Shown here: positions 43,840 to 52,820 of the stretch, piece by piece | How positions within the stretch are numbered: position 1 is the stretch's first letter | Layout of the letters: each line of letters starts with the position of its first letter | DNA from: Bacillota bacterium | Lineage (GTDB): Bacteria > Bacillota > Desulfotomaculia > Desulfotomaculales > Desulfallaceae | Assembly (NCBI GenBank): GCA_023439185.1 | Contig: JAEXOR010000029.1 | Span: forward strand, 1-64,000 | Direction of reading: 5' to 3' | DNA: 64,000 nucleotides | Program-made: the position numbers and the translations under genes | Notes under the pieces: generated by a model | Databases searched by the model: none | What the model saw: only the letters and a program-made list of their open reading frames with translations | What the model was told of the DNA's origin: nothing

Positions 43840-46464
43840 ATGTCCCATAACCGCTTTTTAATCATTGACGGCAACAGCCTGGTCCACCGGGCCTTTCACG
43901 CCCTGCCTCCGCTAACCACCGCCGACGGCACGGTGACCAACGCGGTATACGGTTTTACCACCATGCTGCTGAAGGCGCTCCAGGTGGTGGAGCCGGACCA
44001 CGTCGCAGTGGCTTTCGACAAGGGGAGAGCCACTTTCAGGCATGAGAGTTACACCGAATACAAGGCCAAACGCGCGGCCACCCCGTCCGAGCTGAAATCC
44101 CAGTTTCCCCTGGTTAAAGAAGTTTTAAACCGCATGCGCATAGCCGTATTGGAACTGGATAATTACGAAGCCGACGACATTATCGGCACCCTGTGCCGCA
44201 TCGCTCAGGACAGCAGCCTGGAAAGCGTGATCCTTACCGGCGACCGGGACGCGCTGCAGTTGGTTTCGCCGCGGGTGAAAGTAATGCTGACCCAAAAGGG
44301 CATCACCGATACGGCGGAATACGACGAAGGCCGGGTATGGGACCGCTACGGCGTCAGCCCGTCCCAGTTGACCGATATCAAGGGCTTGATGGGAGACACG
44401 TCGGATAATATCCCCGGGGTGCCGGGGATTGGCGAAAAAACCTCCATGAAGCTGATCCAGGAATACGGTTCCCTGGAGAACGTGGTAGCCAACGCCTCCG
44501 GGCTGGCGCCCCGCTGGCGGGATAAGATTACGGAATACAAAGACCAGGCGTTGTTATCCAAACAACTGGGCACCATCGAGTGCCGGACGCCCCTGGAGTT
44601 CGACCACAACACATTGCACTGGCCCGGCCCGGATTACCCGGCGCTGCTTGAATTATTCAACCGGCTGGAATTTAAGACCCTGGTCCGTAACCTCATTGAA
44701 AAGGCGGGCGCCCCGGAGGATAACGCCGCCGACGACGGCACGGATATCCACCGGGTGGATTATGACACCCCCGCCACCGGACAGGCATTAAATAAATTAA
44801 GAGCAACAGCCGGCGCCGCCGAAAGCATCGCGCTGCTGCTGGAGGGCGATCGGGAACGCGGCATCAGCCGGGCCGCTTTGGCGCCCGGCGACGGCATGGT
44901 TTATCTATTGCCGGTACGGGAACAGCCCGCCGCCCTGGACCTGGCCGGTGACCTGTGTGCCGTCCCCCGCCCCGGAAAACTGTGTTTTAACGGCAAGGAG
45001 ATCATTTGGCTGCTGCACCGGCACAACCGCCGGCTGGAGGGCTTGTCCTTCGACGCGGCCCTGGCCGCCTATCTGTTAAGCCCCGGCACTGCCCAGCCCA
45101 CGCTGCCCGACCTGGCGGCGCAGTATATGAACCTGATCCTGCCCGCGGACGGCGGAGCCGCTCTGGCCGCCGGCGCGGAAGTCCTGGCCGGTCTGAACGG
45201 CGTAATGGACGCCAAGCTGGCCGAACTGGGTATGGACAGGCTTTATTACGATGTGGAATTACCCCTGGTACCCATCCTGGCCGAAATGGAAATCGACGGT
45301 GTGGCGGTAAACCCGGAAGTACTGCGTGACATGGGCGAGGAAACGGGCCGGCAGATTGACCAACTGGTACTGGAAATCTACCGTATGGCCGGGGAAGAGT
45401 TTAATATCAACTCCACCAAACAGCTGGGCCATATTCTGTTCGACAAGCTGCACCTGCCGGTGATTAAAAAAACAAAAACCGGCTATTCCACCGATGCCTC
45501 GGTGCTGGAGGAACTGGCCGCATCCCACGAGATCGTCGGCAAAATTTTGGAATACCGGCAGCTTGCCAAGCTGAAGTCGACCTACATTGACGGGCTGACC
45601 GCGTTGATTAACCCATATACGGAGCGGATCCACACCACGTTCCACCAGAATGTCACCGCCACCGGCCGGCTGTCCAGTTCGGACCCCAATTTGCAGAACA
45701 TCCCCATCCGGCTGGAGCAGGGCCGTAAAATCAGGCGTTTTTTCGTCCCCCGGCAGGAGGGCAACGTAATTCTGGCGGCGGACTACTCCCAAATTGAACT
45801 GCGCATTCTGGCCCACATGTCCGGGGACCCCGGCCTGGTGGACGCTTTCAATAAAAATCAGGACATCCACACCCGTACCGCTTCGGAGGTGTTCGGAGTG
45901 CCCATGGAGCAGGTAACGCCGGAACAGCGCGGCCGGGCCAAGGCGGTGAATTTCGGCATCGTTTACGGCATCAGCGATTTTGGGCTGGCGCGGGACATCC
46001 GGGTCAGCCGGGCTGAAGCCGGCAGCTATATCAAGAGCTATTTTGCCCGCTACAGCGGGGTCAAGGATTTCATCAGCCGTAAAATCGCCGAGGCCAGGGA
46101 CCAGGGCTACGCCACCACCATGCTGAACCGCCGCCGCTACCTGCCGGACCTGTTCAGTTCCAACCGCATGACCCGCGCTTTCGGCGAACGCACCGCCATT
46201 AACACGCCCATCCAGGGCACCGCCGCGGACATAATTAAACTGGCCATGGTTAGAATAAACGCAGAACTGAAGAACCGGGGCATGAAAACCAAGATGATCC
46301 TGCAGGTGCACGACGAACTGATCTTCGACGTGCCGGCGGACGAGTTGGAACAGGTCAAACAAATGGTACGCGATTACATGGAAAACGCATTGCAGCTTGA
46401 CGTACCCCTGGTGGTGGACCTTAAAACCGGTCCGAACTGGTACGACGTTAAAAAAGAAAAGTAA
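43840..46464 (+). CDS. polA: DNA polymerase I
   Basis: 874 residues: a 5'-nuclease domain (1-290; NYEADDIIGT, KGLMGDTSDNIPGVPGIGEK), a 3'-5' exonuclease-like domain (about 305-480) lacking the usual acidic motifs and so probably inactive, as in many Firmicutes, and the polymerase domain (about 480-874; DYSQIELRILAHMSGD, KAVNFGIVYGISDFGLA, VHDELIFDV). It fills gaps in repair and removes primers. An AAGGAAGG site precedes the ATG. First gene of polA-mutM-ytaF-coaE-transglycosylase. Confidence 0.97.
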   Translation: MSHNRFLIIDGNSLVHRAFHALPPLTTADGTVTNAVYGFTTMLLKALQVVEPDHVAVAFDKGRATFRHESYTEYKAKRAATPSELKSQFPLVKEVLNRMRIAVLELDNYEADDIIGTLCRIAQDSSLESVILTGDRDALQLVSPRVKVMLTQKGITDTAEYDEGRVWDRYGVSPSQLTDIKGLMGDTSDNIPGVPGIGEKTSMKLIQEYGSLENVVANASGLAPRWRDKITEYKDQALLSKQLGTIECRTPLEFDHNTLHWPGPDYPALLELFNRLEFKTLVRNLIEKAGAPEDNAADDGTDIHRVDYDTPATGQALNKLRATAGAAESIALLLEGDRERGISRAALAPGDGMVYLLPVREQPAALDLAGDLCAVPRPGKLCFNGKEIIWLLHRHNRRLEGLSFDAALAAYLLSPGTAQPTLPDLAAQYMNLILPADGGAALAAGAEVLAGLNGVMDAKLAELGMDRLYYDVELPLVPILAEMEIDGVAVNPEVLRDMGEETGRQIDQLVLEIYRMAGEEFNINSTKQLGHILFDKLHLPVIKKTKTGYSTDASVLEELAASHEIVGKILEYRQLAKLKSTYIDGLTALINPYTERIHTTFHQNVTATGRLSSSDPNLQNIPIRLEQGRKIRRFFVPRQEGNVILAADYSQIELRILAHMSGDPGLVDAFNKNQDIHTRTASEVFGVPMEQVTPEQRGRAKAVNFGIVYGISDFGLARDIRVSRAEAGSYIKSYFARYSGVKDFISRKIAEARDQGYATTMLNRRRYLPDLFSSNRMTRAFGERTAINTPIQGTAADIIKLAMVRINAELKNRGMKTKMILQVHDELIFDVPADELEQVKQMVRDYMENALQLDVPLVVDLKTGPNWYDVKKEK

Positions 46465-46497
46465 TAGCCAAACGCCCCCGATACGAGGTGAAAACAA

Positions 46498-47328
46498 ATG
46501 CCCGAACTGCCGGAAGTGGAAACCGTCAAAAGCTCCCTGGAAAAAAAGCTGACCGGCCTGACTATAACCGGCGTGGATATTGAAATGCCTAAAATTATCC
46601 GGGAGCCGGCCATCGCCGATTTTATCGCCGGGGCCACCGGCAAAAAAATTACCCGGCTGGACCGCCGGGGCAAATATCTGCTTATCCACCTGTCCGACGG
46701 CGGCGTATTGGTGGTGCACCTGCGCATGACCGGCCGGCTTGTTTATGCCCGGCCCGAAGACCCGCCGCCGCGCCATACCCACGTGGTGTTTCACCTCAGC
46801 GACGGAAACCAACTGCGTTTTGCCGACATGCGCCAATTCGGCCGCATACTGCTGGTGCAGGAACAGCGAATGGACCAGGTAAAAGGGCTGAAGGATCTGG
46901 GCCCGGAACCACTCGGCAACGAGTTTAGCCGGGAATTCCTGCGCCGGGAACTGAAACGCAAACGGGTGCGCCTGAAATCACTGCTGCTGGACCAAACATT
47001 CATTGCCGGCCTGGGCAACATTTACGCCGATGAAGCTTTGCACCGCTCCCGCATCCATCCCGAGCGGATTGCCCGCACCCTGACCACCCGGGAAATTGCC
47101 ACCCTTTACCACTCCATCATCGAAGTGCTGCAGGAGGGCATTGCCAACCGGGGCACTTCGGTACGCGACTATGTGGACGGAGACGGCCGCGCGGGGAGCT
47201 TCCAGGAACTGTTGCGGGTGTATAACCGCGAAGGTGAACCCTGCTGCTACTGCGGCACCGCCATCTCCCGCATCAAGGTGGGAGGGCGGAGTTCCTATTT
47301 CTGCACTGCCTGCCAAAAGGATACGTAA
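46498..47328 (+). CDS. mutM: Formamidopyrimidine-DNA glycosylase
   Basis: 276 residues. The catalytic N terminus PELPEVET follows Met1 (Pro nucleophile, Glu). The H2TH segment (QTFIAGLGNIYADEALHRSRIHP) is near 163-185, and the C-terminal zinc finger has paired cysteines (CCYCG and CTACQ). It removes 8-oxoguanine and nicks the strand. It follows polA by 33 bases, so repair synthesis and excision genes share a transcript. Confidence 0.97.
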   Translation: MPELPEVETVKSSLEKKLTGLTITGVDIEMPKIIREPAIADFIAGATGKKITRLDRRGKYLLIHLSDGGVLVVHLRMTGRLVYARPEDPPPRHTHVVFHLSDGNQLRFADMRQFGRILLVQEQRMDQVKGLKDLGPEPLGNEFSREFLRRELKRKRVRLKSLLLDQTFIAGLGNIYADEALHRSRIHPERIARTLTTREIATLYHSIIEVLQEGIANRGTSVRDYVDGDGRAGSFQELLRVYNREGEPCCYCGTAISRIKVGGRSSYFCTACQKDT

Positions 47329-47418
47329 AAGCAACAGCCCGGTCCGCCAATCACACTTCGACTTTCCCAGCCATAGTATTTAAAAAGACCAAGACACCGC
47401 TATGGGAGGGAAAGTTGA

Positions 47419-48069
47419 ATGGAGTTGCTGGCCCTGGTTTTGTTTGCGCTGGCTCTAAACATGGATTCCTTTGCCGCCGGCGTGGCGTACGGGGTGCGCA
47501 AGATCAAGCTGCCCGTCACTTCGTTGGCCATCATCAGCATGATGTCCATGGGAGCGATAACCATGTCCATGCTGATGGGCGGCGTACTGACCGCTTATTT
47601 TTCTCCCGTCTTCGCCCACAGGCTGGGCGGGGTTATTTTACTGCTCATCGGCCTCTGGGTACTGGTCCAGTCGCTGCAGGAAAGCCGGCTTAAAAGCCAT
47701 GATGAAGAAGCGGATGAGGAGCATCCCAGCACCATTATACGAATTCATATCCGCTCCCTGGGCCTGGTGATTCAAATTCTGCGCCAGCCGTCCAGGGCCG
47801 ACCTGGACCGGTCCGGAACCATATCATCCAAAGAAGCCGTCCTGCTGGGCCTTGCCCTGGCGCTGGACGCTTTCGCGGCGGGCTTCGCCGTATCCATGCT
47901 TGGCTTTGGCATCCTGCCCACCGCCCTGATGGTCGGTATCGGGCACTTCGCGCTCACCTACCTGGGACTGCTGGCCGGCACGGGCGCCATAGCCACCGGC
48001 TTGAGCCGGAAGATAAGCGTGCTGCCGGGGTTTATTCTCATCGCCCTGGGTCTGTTTAAAATCCACTGA
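47419..48069 (+). CDS. ytaF: Sporulation membrane protein YtaF
   Basis: 216 residues, with six membrane segments in two triplets (ALALNMDSFAAGVAYGVRK and LALALDAFAAGFAVSML are the repeated start motifs with Asp). A cytoplasmic loop contains an EF-hand-like ADLDRSGTISSKEA. It belongs to the MntP/YtaF family; MntP exports manganese, while YtaF is linked to sporulation. GGGAGG precedes the ATG. Its place between mutM and coaE matches Bacillus order. Confidence 0.9.
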   Translation: MELLALVLFALALNMDSFAAGVAYGVRKIKLPVTSLAIISMMSMGAITMSMLMGGVLTAYFSPVFAHRLGGVILLLIGLWVLVQSLQESRLKSHDEEADEEHPSTIIRIHIRSLGLVIQILRQPSRADLDRSGTISSKEAVLLGLALALDAFAAGFAVSMLGFGILPTALMVGIGHFALTYLGLLAGTGAIATGLSRKISVLPGFILIALGLFKIH

Positions 48070-48195
48070 ACAATGCCTCCGGCAGGAATGTGGTATGAAT
48101 TACCAAACCCCGGCCGGAGTATAATTTTTACCCTTCGGGAGGACAGGCCTCAAATCGGGCGAATTAATAATAATTGTTCATCTGGAGGAATAATT

Positions 48196-48804
48196 ATGGC
48201 AGTAGTGGGACTGACAGGAAACATCGGCAGCGGCAAAAGTACCGTGGCCCGGGTGCTGAAAGAATTGGGTGCCCTGGTTATCGACACAGACCGGGTGGCC
48301 CGGGACGTAGTCGCGCCGGGCACCCCCGCGCTGCAAAAAATAGCCGATACTTTCGGCCCGCAGGTACTTAATCCGGACGGTACGCTTAACCGCCAACAGG
48401 TGGCCGAAATAGTTTTCACAGACAGCCAGGCCCGGGAACGGCTGAACGGCATCGTACACCCGGAAATTAGAAAGGTGCTGCTGCAAGCCATCGCCGATTA
48501 CAGAAAAAGCGGCGCCGCCCCGCTGCTGGTAATTGAAGCCCCCCTGATGATCGAAACAGGCCTGCACCTTTTAATGGACGAAGTGTGGCTGGTGACTGTG
48601 GCTCCAGCAACACAACTGGCCCGGGTAACCGCCCGGGACGGTTCCGAGGAAGAGGCGCGCCGGCGCATGAACGCCCAAATGCCCCAGGAAGAAAAAATAC
48701 CCCTGGCCCGCCGGATTATCGACAACAGCGGTGACCTGGACGCCACCAGGCGCCAGGTGCTTCAAGCATGGAAAGAAGCGACAAAAACAACCAGTCCGGA
48801 GTGA
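48196..48804 (+). CDS. coaE: Dephospho-CoA kinase
   Basis: 202 residues; the last step of coenzyme A synthesis, phosphorylating the 3'-hydroxyl of dephospho-CoA. The P-loop GNIGSGKS is at 8-15; conserved DTDRVARDVV and EAPLMIETGL segments follow. The ATG at 48196 follows GGAGGA; the open frame upstream (from 48073) is not supported. The transglycosylase gene starts six bases after its stop. Confidence 0.95.
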   Translation: MAVVGLTGNIGSGKSTVARVLKELGALVIDTDRVARDVVAPGTPALQKIADTFGPQVLNPDGTLNRQQVAEIVFTDSQARERLNGIVHPEIRKVLLQAIADYRKSGAAPLLVIEAPLMIETGLHLLMDEVWLVTVAPATQLARVTARDGSEEEARRRMNAQMPQEEKIPLARRIIDNSGDLDATRRQVLQAWKEATKTTSPE

Positions 48805-48810
48805 TCGACA

Positions 48811-49374
48811 TTGGCCCGCAGATACAGAATCAACTTTTTCAGATTGCTGCTGCTGATCCTGTTCCTGACAGCGGTTTTCAATTACGACAACATATTAAAA
48901 CAATTTTACCCGATGCCCTACCAATACTCCATCCTCCGCCATACCGCCGAAGCGGGGGTTGATCCATGCCTGCTTACAGCGATTATGAAAACGGAAAGCA
49001 ATTTTGACCCCAACGCCGTCTCCCCCAAGGGGGCAAGAGGTTTAATGCAAATCATGCCCGAGACCGGGGAGTGGATCGCCCACCAGAGCGGTGCCGGTCC
49101 CTTCCACCCCGACATGCTCTTCGATCCCGACACCTGCATCAGCATGGCCGCCTGGTACATCGCCGACCTGCAAAAAGAATTCGGCGACAACAGAATTATG
49201 GTGCTGGCAGCCTACAACGGTGGACGCGGCAATGTGCGCAACTGGCTAAATGAAGAAAAAATGTCCGGGAGCATCGGGGATGTGGACAACATTCCCTTCC
49301 CGGAAACCAGAAATTTTGTCCACAAGGTTTTGTGGAATTATAGAATATACAGTTGGCTGTACGGTGAGAATTAA
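48811..49374 (+). CDS. Lytic transglycosylase (SLT domain)
   Basis: 187 residues. The TTG start at 48811 uses a GGAGTGAT site that overlaps the coaE stop. A membrane anchor (about 9-24) precedes an SLT domain with the catalytic Glu in KTESNFDPNAVSPKGARGLMQIMP, and AAYNGGRGNVRNWL. It cleaves the MurNAc-GlcNAc bond outside the membrane to form anhydro-MurNAc. Homologues beside coaE are common in clostridia-like genomes. Confidence 0.9.
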   Translation: MARRYRINFFRLLLLILFLTAVFNYDNILKQFYPMPYQYSILRHTAEAGVDPCLLTAIMKTESNFDPNAVSPKGARGLMQIMPETGEWIAHQSGAGPFHPDMLFDPDTCISMAAWYIADLQKEFGDNRIMVLAAYNGGRGNVRNWLNEEKMSGSIGDVDNIPFPETRNFVHKVLWNYRIYSWLYGEN

Positions 49375-49410
49375 GGGCTAACCCTGGGAAAAACGGGAAG
49401 AACCCGCACC

Positions 49411-49439
49411 TTGACAAACCGCACCGGTAAACTTATAAT
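49411..49439 (+). promoter_or_regulatory. tRNA-Leu promoter (perfect consensus)
   Basis: TTGACA (49411-49416), 17 bases, TATAAT (49434-49439), 20 bases ahead of the tRNA. Confidence 0.85.
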
Positions 49440-49458
49440 GATATTTGCATCAAAACGG

Positions 49459-49541
49459 GTCGGAGTGGCGGAATCGGCAGACGCGTACGTTTGAGGGGCG
49501 TATGGGAGACCGTGCGGGTTCAAGTCCCGCCTCCGACACCA
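49459..49541 (+). tRNA. tRNA-Leu (anticodon GAG)
   Basis: 83 bases with CCA encoded. GTCGGAG pairs with CTCCGAC; anticodon stem TACGT/GCGTA with loop TTGAGGG gives anticodon GAG; a long variable arm is present as in all Leu tRNAs; the T stem is GCGGG/CCCGC. Confidence 0.95.
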
Positions 49542-49561
49542 AAAATTCCTTTAAAATCAAG

Positions 49562-49592
49562 GCTTTCGGGATTTTGACCGAAAGCTTTTTTT
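49562..49592 (+). terminator. tRNA-Leu terminator
   Basis: GCTTTCGG (49562-49569) and CCGAAAGC (49578-49585) followed by seven T. Confidence 0.85.
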
Positions 49593-49698
49593 CACCTTGG
49601 GATAAGCCTTTAAAAAGTCTATATTTCTTTATCGTTAACATTTATCACCACATCTTTCATATGATCCCCGCAGGCATTAAACCGAAAGGAGAATCAAT

Positions 49699-49731
49699 AT
49701 GCGAGAAATCCTCAGTGAAAGGAGCGAATAA
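49699..49731 (+). other. Possible upstream mini-ORF of the coiled-coil gene
   Basis: ATG to TAA encodes MREILSERSE with an AAGGAG site before it. Its stop codon overlaps the ATG of the next gene (TAATGATG), the arrangement of translational coupling. It is too short to judge on its own. Confidence 0.3.
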
Positions 49732-50147
49732 TGATGGACAACGACAAATTTCAAGACTTAGTGCTTCAGCAATTCCAAGTCATTACAGGTGAACTGCAAT
49801 CCCTAAAAGAAGGCCAAAAGTCACTTACAGAGGGCCAAACCCGCCTTGAAACCCGCATGGACAAGCTTGAAGAATCCCAGGCACGGCTTGAAAAATCCCA
49901 AGACATCCTAGCCTCTGAAGTCATGGCCATCAAAACCGACGTACAGAAAGTAAAGTCCACCGTCATCCGCATTGAGCAAGATCATGGTACCCGGCTCGGC
50001 GCCCTCATGGATGGCCATAGGCAAAATACCGAAATACTTGACCGTCATACCGAGCAACTTGACCGCATTGAAAATAAAATCGAAAGCCATGACATCCAGA
50101 TTTCTGTATTGGATAAAACTAAAGCTAATAAGCGTAAAGCAAAGTAA
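49731..50147 (+). CDS. Coiled-coil protein of a dispersed family
   Basis: 138 residues (137 if the second ATG is used), almost wholly a heptad-type coiled coil with repeats such as LKEGQKSLTEGQTRLETRMDK, LEESQARLEKSQ and RHTEQLDRIENKI, and a basic end. No catalytic motif or membrane segment. An AAGGAG site is present. Truncated relatives occur at 34659 (5' end, inside the element) and 25973 (3' end, beside it), so this family seems to spread or recombine. The function is unknown; such proteins in Peptococcaceae are often next to mobile DNA. Confidence 0.65.
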   Translation: MMDNDKFQDLVLQQFQVITGELQSLKEGQKSLTEGQTRLETRMDKLEESQARLEKSQDILASEVMAIKTDVQKVKSTVIRIEQDHGTRLGALMDGHRQNTEILDRHTEQLDRIENKIESHDIQISVLDKTKANKRKAK

Positions 50148-50266
50148 TTATTAAAAGAAGAATTATTTTATCATAACTCCGTTATCATCTCCGGTATCCG
50201 GAAGAACAGGCAGCTTCGTTGGAGAAATTAACAAAACCATTGCTAAAGATTATTTTGATGCAATAG

Positions 50267-51016
50267 CTAATTAACAGTGATAATTTCTCTTTTGATAACC
50301 TCACCATTAATCCCTATTTGTACCGTCTCCAGCGGTATGTCACTGCCGCTCTTTTTAATGGCTTCGGTAATAATCCGTACAAAACCACGGCAACAGGGAA
50401 TTTCCATGTATACCACGGTTAAACTGTTGATATTTACACTTTCCAGGATTTGTTCAATCTTTTCTTCGTATATTTTTACATCATCAAATTTGGGACATCC
50501 GGAAGCCACCGCCTTGCCCTGAAGAAAATCGCTGTGTATGTTGTTATAAACAAAGGGAACACAATCCGCGACCAGGATAAGATCAGCATTTTTTAGAAAT
50601 TGCGCAGTTGGCGGAATCAAGTATAGTTTGACCGGCCATTGACGATCAACTGAATAACGAACCTGTCCCGAAAGACAGCCTGTGGCAGCATTAGGTTTAC
50701 CCTGCTCCGTTACCTCCAGTCCATGGGCACGTAAATGCTCACGGTGCTTCTCTGCAAGTTCCGGCGATTTTTCTTCCAGGTGAATAAGCACTCCCTGGGC
50801 ATCATATTCTTCAGCAGTCCTTTCTTCTACTTGGAGCGCTCCTTCTGGGCAGTGTCCCAGGCATGCTCCCAAACCGTCGCAAAAACTCTCTTTTACTAAT
50901 TGAACTTTACCGTCCACAACCTGAAGCGCTCCCTCCGGGCATCCTGGCAGACATAACCCGCAGCCATTACACTTTTCCTTATCAATACGTATAATACTTC
51001 TAATTTTTTTGATCAT
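50267..51016 (-). CDS. Ferredoxin-type 4Fe-4S protein with extra C-terminal domain
   Basis: 249 residues. Two 4Fe-4S clusters are encoded near 16-70: CNGCGLCLPGCP and the altered CDGLGACLGHCP, whose first spacing (Cys-x5-Cys) differs from the classic Cys-x2-Cys-x2-Cys. The remainder (about 110-249) has Cys in GCLSGQ, DCVP, SGCPKFD and EIPCCRGF, suggesting further metal or redox chemistry. The start follows GGAGGT and overlaps the upstream phosphatase-like gene by 17 bases. Probably an electron carrier for an unknown partner. Confidence 0.8.
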   Translation of the reverse strand: MIKKIRSIIRIDKEKCNGCGLCLPGCPEGALQVVDGKVQLVKESFCDGLGACLGHCPEGALQVEERTAEEYDAQGVLIHLEEKSPELAEKHREHLRAHGLEVTEQGKPNAATGCLSGQVRYSVDRQWPVKLYLIPPTAQFLKNADLILVADCVPFVYNNIHSDFLQGKAVASGCPKFDDVKIYEEKIEQILESVNINSLTVVYMEIPCCRGFVRIITEAIKKSGSDIPLETVQIGINGEVIKREIITVN

Positions 51017-51620
51017 CAGCAGATACCTCCTTAATGAGTTCAGCCACTTTTTCTTTGATCATGCTTGCCACCTGCAGGTATTCTTGCAACCCTTTTCCGC
51101 CGGGGTTTGGAATATTCCACTGGATAACTTCGCCCTTGATCAATTCTTTAGGGATTTCCACCTCCGGACCCATTGTTACATACAAGTCTGCCGCACCAAT
51201 TCTAGCTACATCCTTAGGTCTGCCGCGCCAGGAGATATTTTCCTTGCCGAGGACTTCCACTGTTTGGGTATCTGCCGTATCATTTGGCGATATACCGCCG
51301 CTTACAAAACCAAGATTGGAAGATGTATTGATTTCTTTTGCCAGCGCCTCAGCCATTACGCTTCGCACAGTGTTTCCCACACCTATGAACGCCACCCTGA
51401 TGCGCTTGAACTTTTTGTACAGTTCTTCCCCTACGCAATGTTTAGCGTATTTACACCACTGCACGCATGATTCCACATCGTTGTATACTTGGAATCCACA
51501 GTTATCGCACTTGACACCTACGTCGTTGGAAAAAACCTCTACTTCACTGCCACACTCCGGGCACTTTTTAATTTTCAACGTCGGGGTGCCGGCCAGCGAC
51601 CCCGGACACCTGTTCATCAT
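51000..51620 (-). CDS. Zinc ribbon fused to an LMW-phosphatase/ArsC-like domain without catalytic Cys
   Basis: 206 residues from the ATG at 51620 (GGTGG site). A zinc ribbon (CPECG and CDNCG, about 20-42) and another Cys pair (CVQWCKYAKHC) precede a low-molecular-weight phosphatase fold. The active-site loop reads FIGVGNTVRSVMAEAL where active members have FVCxGNxCRSPMAEAL: the nucleophile Cys is Gly and the second Cys is Val. The late Asp region survives as IPNPGGKG. It is probably a binding or sensing protein. It is coupled to the ferredoxin-like gene. Confidence 0.75.
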   Translation of the reverse strand: MMNRCPGSLAGTPTLKIKKCPECGSEVEVFSNDVGVKCDNCGFQVYNDVESCVQWCKYAKHCVGEELYKKFKRIRVAFIGVGNTVRSVMAEALAKEINTSSNLGFVSGGISPNDTADTQTVEVLGKENISWRGRPKDVARIGAADLYVTMGPEVEIPKELIKGEVIQWNIPNPGGKGLQEYLQVASMIKEKVAELIKEVSADDQKN

Positions 51621-51909
51621 GAGACCACCCCCTATATGGATCACGTAACCTTTAACAAAATAATAGTCAATTTATATATTTTTGGAGGTTTGCTAAGTCA
51701 CGGAACAGGTGTGATTTTAGTCACTGAAGGCCCATTTCTTTTTAAACATAAGCAAAAAGCAAGATCCCAAGGTTGGATATTAATTTTTCCTCTGCATATT
51801 GGCATGATAAGACATAATTTGATAGTATAATCAATAAAGTTTCATAACTTAACTACTTGTTTTAATTAAGTCTAATTAAAGAAAAATAATGGAGGAGCAT
51901 AAGTTCGAT

Positions 51910-52758
51910 ATGATAAAGGAGTTCCCAAATGAAATAATTGATAAAATACTGGAGGATATCCATATTGGCTTAACCCTGGTAGGTACAGATGGGAAGATCC
52001 TGTGGTGTAATAAGCTTGCAATGGGAATATTAGGCTGGAAATTTCAAAATTCTAATACCTCTTCGGTTTTAAACTGCCATAGAATAGCATTGCACGATAA
52101 GGTTATACAAAAAATTAATAATCCTAAACTTGACAAAGAATGGCACCGCATAATAAAAATTAAGGGAAGGTTTATTGAAAATACCTATTTCCCTATCCGT
52201 ATACCTGATTATATTACTGGGATAATGATTATCACCAAGGATGTAACAGAACGTGAGATGATGCACGAGGTAATTAAAAAGGCTGCTATTACAGATACGC
52301 TAACAGGCCTTTATAATCGAAAATTTTTCGAGCAGGTATGGAGCGACTTTGCCACCGGGGACAAACCATTTGGGGTCATCATGTTGGATGTGAATGCGCT
52401 GAAATATGTTAATGATAATTATGGCCATGAAGCAGGGGACAAGCTGCTTATTAAAGCTTCTAAACTAATAAGCGATAATGTAAGACAGATGGATTATGTT
52501 TTTAGGTTCGGGGGAGACGAATTTCTTGTTTTGTTACCGGAAGTTGGTAATGATATGCTGGAGGCGATTGAACAAAGAATTCGGGAGCAAAACCAGATTC
52601 CTTCCGCGGAAGAACCGATAAGTGTATATCTAAGTATAGGCACCTGTTCATCCTTAGAAACTATAGAAGTACAGGATATAATATCTTGTGCTGACCAAAA
52701 AATGTATGAGGATAAGCGAAGGTTTTATGCAGATGAAGGGAAACACTTGAAAAAATAA
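51910..52758 (+). CDS. PAS-GGDEF diguanylate cyclase
   Basis: About 282 residues. A PAS domain (about 8-115: IHIGLTLVGTDGKILWCNKLA, ending ITKDVTERE) is followed by a GGDEF domain (about 125-282) with an intact GGDEF motif near 201 and the upstream DxLTGLYNR start. It should make cyclic di-GMP under control of a PAS signal. The start is either the ATG at 51889 (no ribosome site) or at 51910 (strong GGAGGAG, long 12-base spacing); the latter is used. The gap 51621-51909 shows no gene. Confidence 0.9.
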   Translation: MIKEFPNEIIDKILEDIHIGLTLVGTDGKILWCNKLAMGILGWKFQNSNTSSVLNCHRIALHDKVIQKINNPKLDKEWHRIIKIKGRFIENTYFPIRIPDYITGIMIITKDVTEREMMHEVIKKAAITDTLTGLYNRKFFEQVWSDFATGDKPFGVIMLDVNALKYVNDNYGHEAGDKLLIKASKLISDNVRQMDYVFRFGGDEFLVLLPEVGNDMLEAIEQRIREQNQIPSAEEPISVYLSIGTCSSLETIEVQDIISCADQKMYEDKRRFYADEGKHLKK

Positions 52759-52820
52759 TTAGTTGGTCAGATGCTTAAAGTGTGGTTCTTTTGTAACTAT
52801 AACGGGTCAGGGTGAATGCA

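Noticed and set aside
45259..46836. 525-residue minus-strand open frame opposite polA and mutM
   Set aside because: Shadow frame in GC-rich coding DNA; the plus-strand frames are clear PolA and MutM with all motifs.
48073..48195. N-terminal extension of CoaE
   Set aside because: The extra residues have no family support, and a strong ribosome site lies just before the ATG at 48196.
49450..49641. 63-residue minus-strand frame
   Set aside because: Antisense to tRNA-Leu and its terminator.
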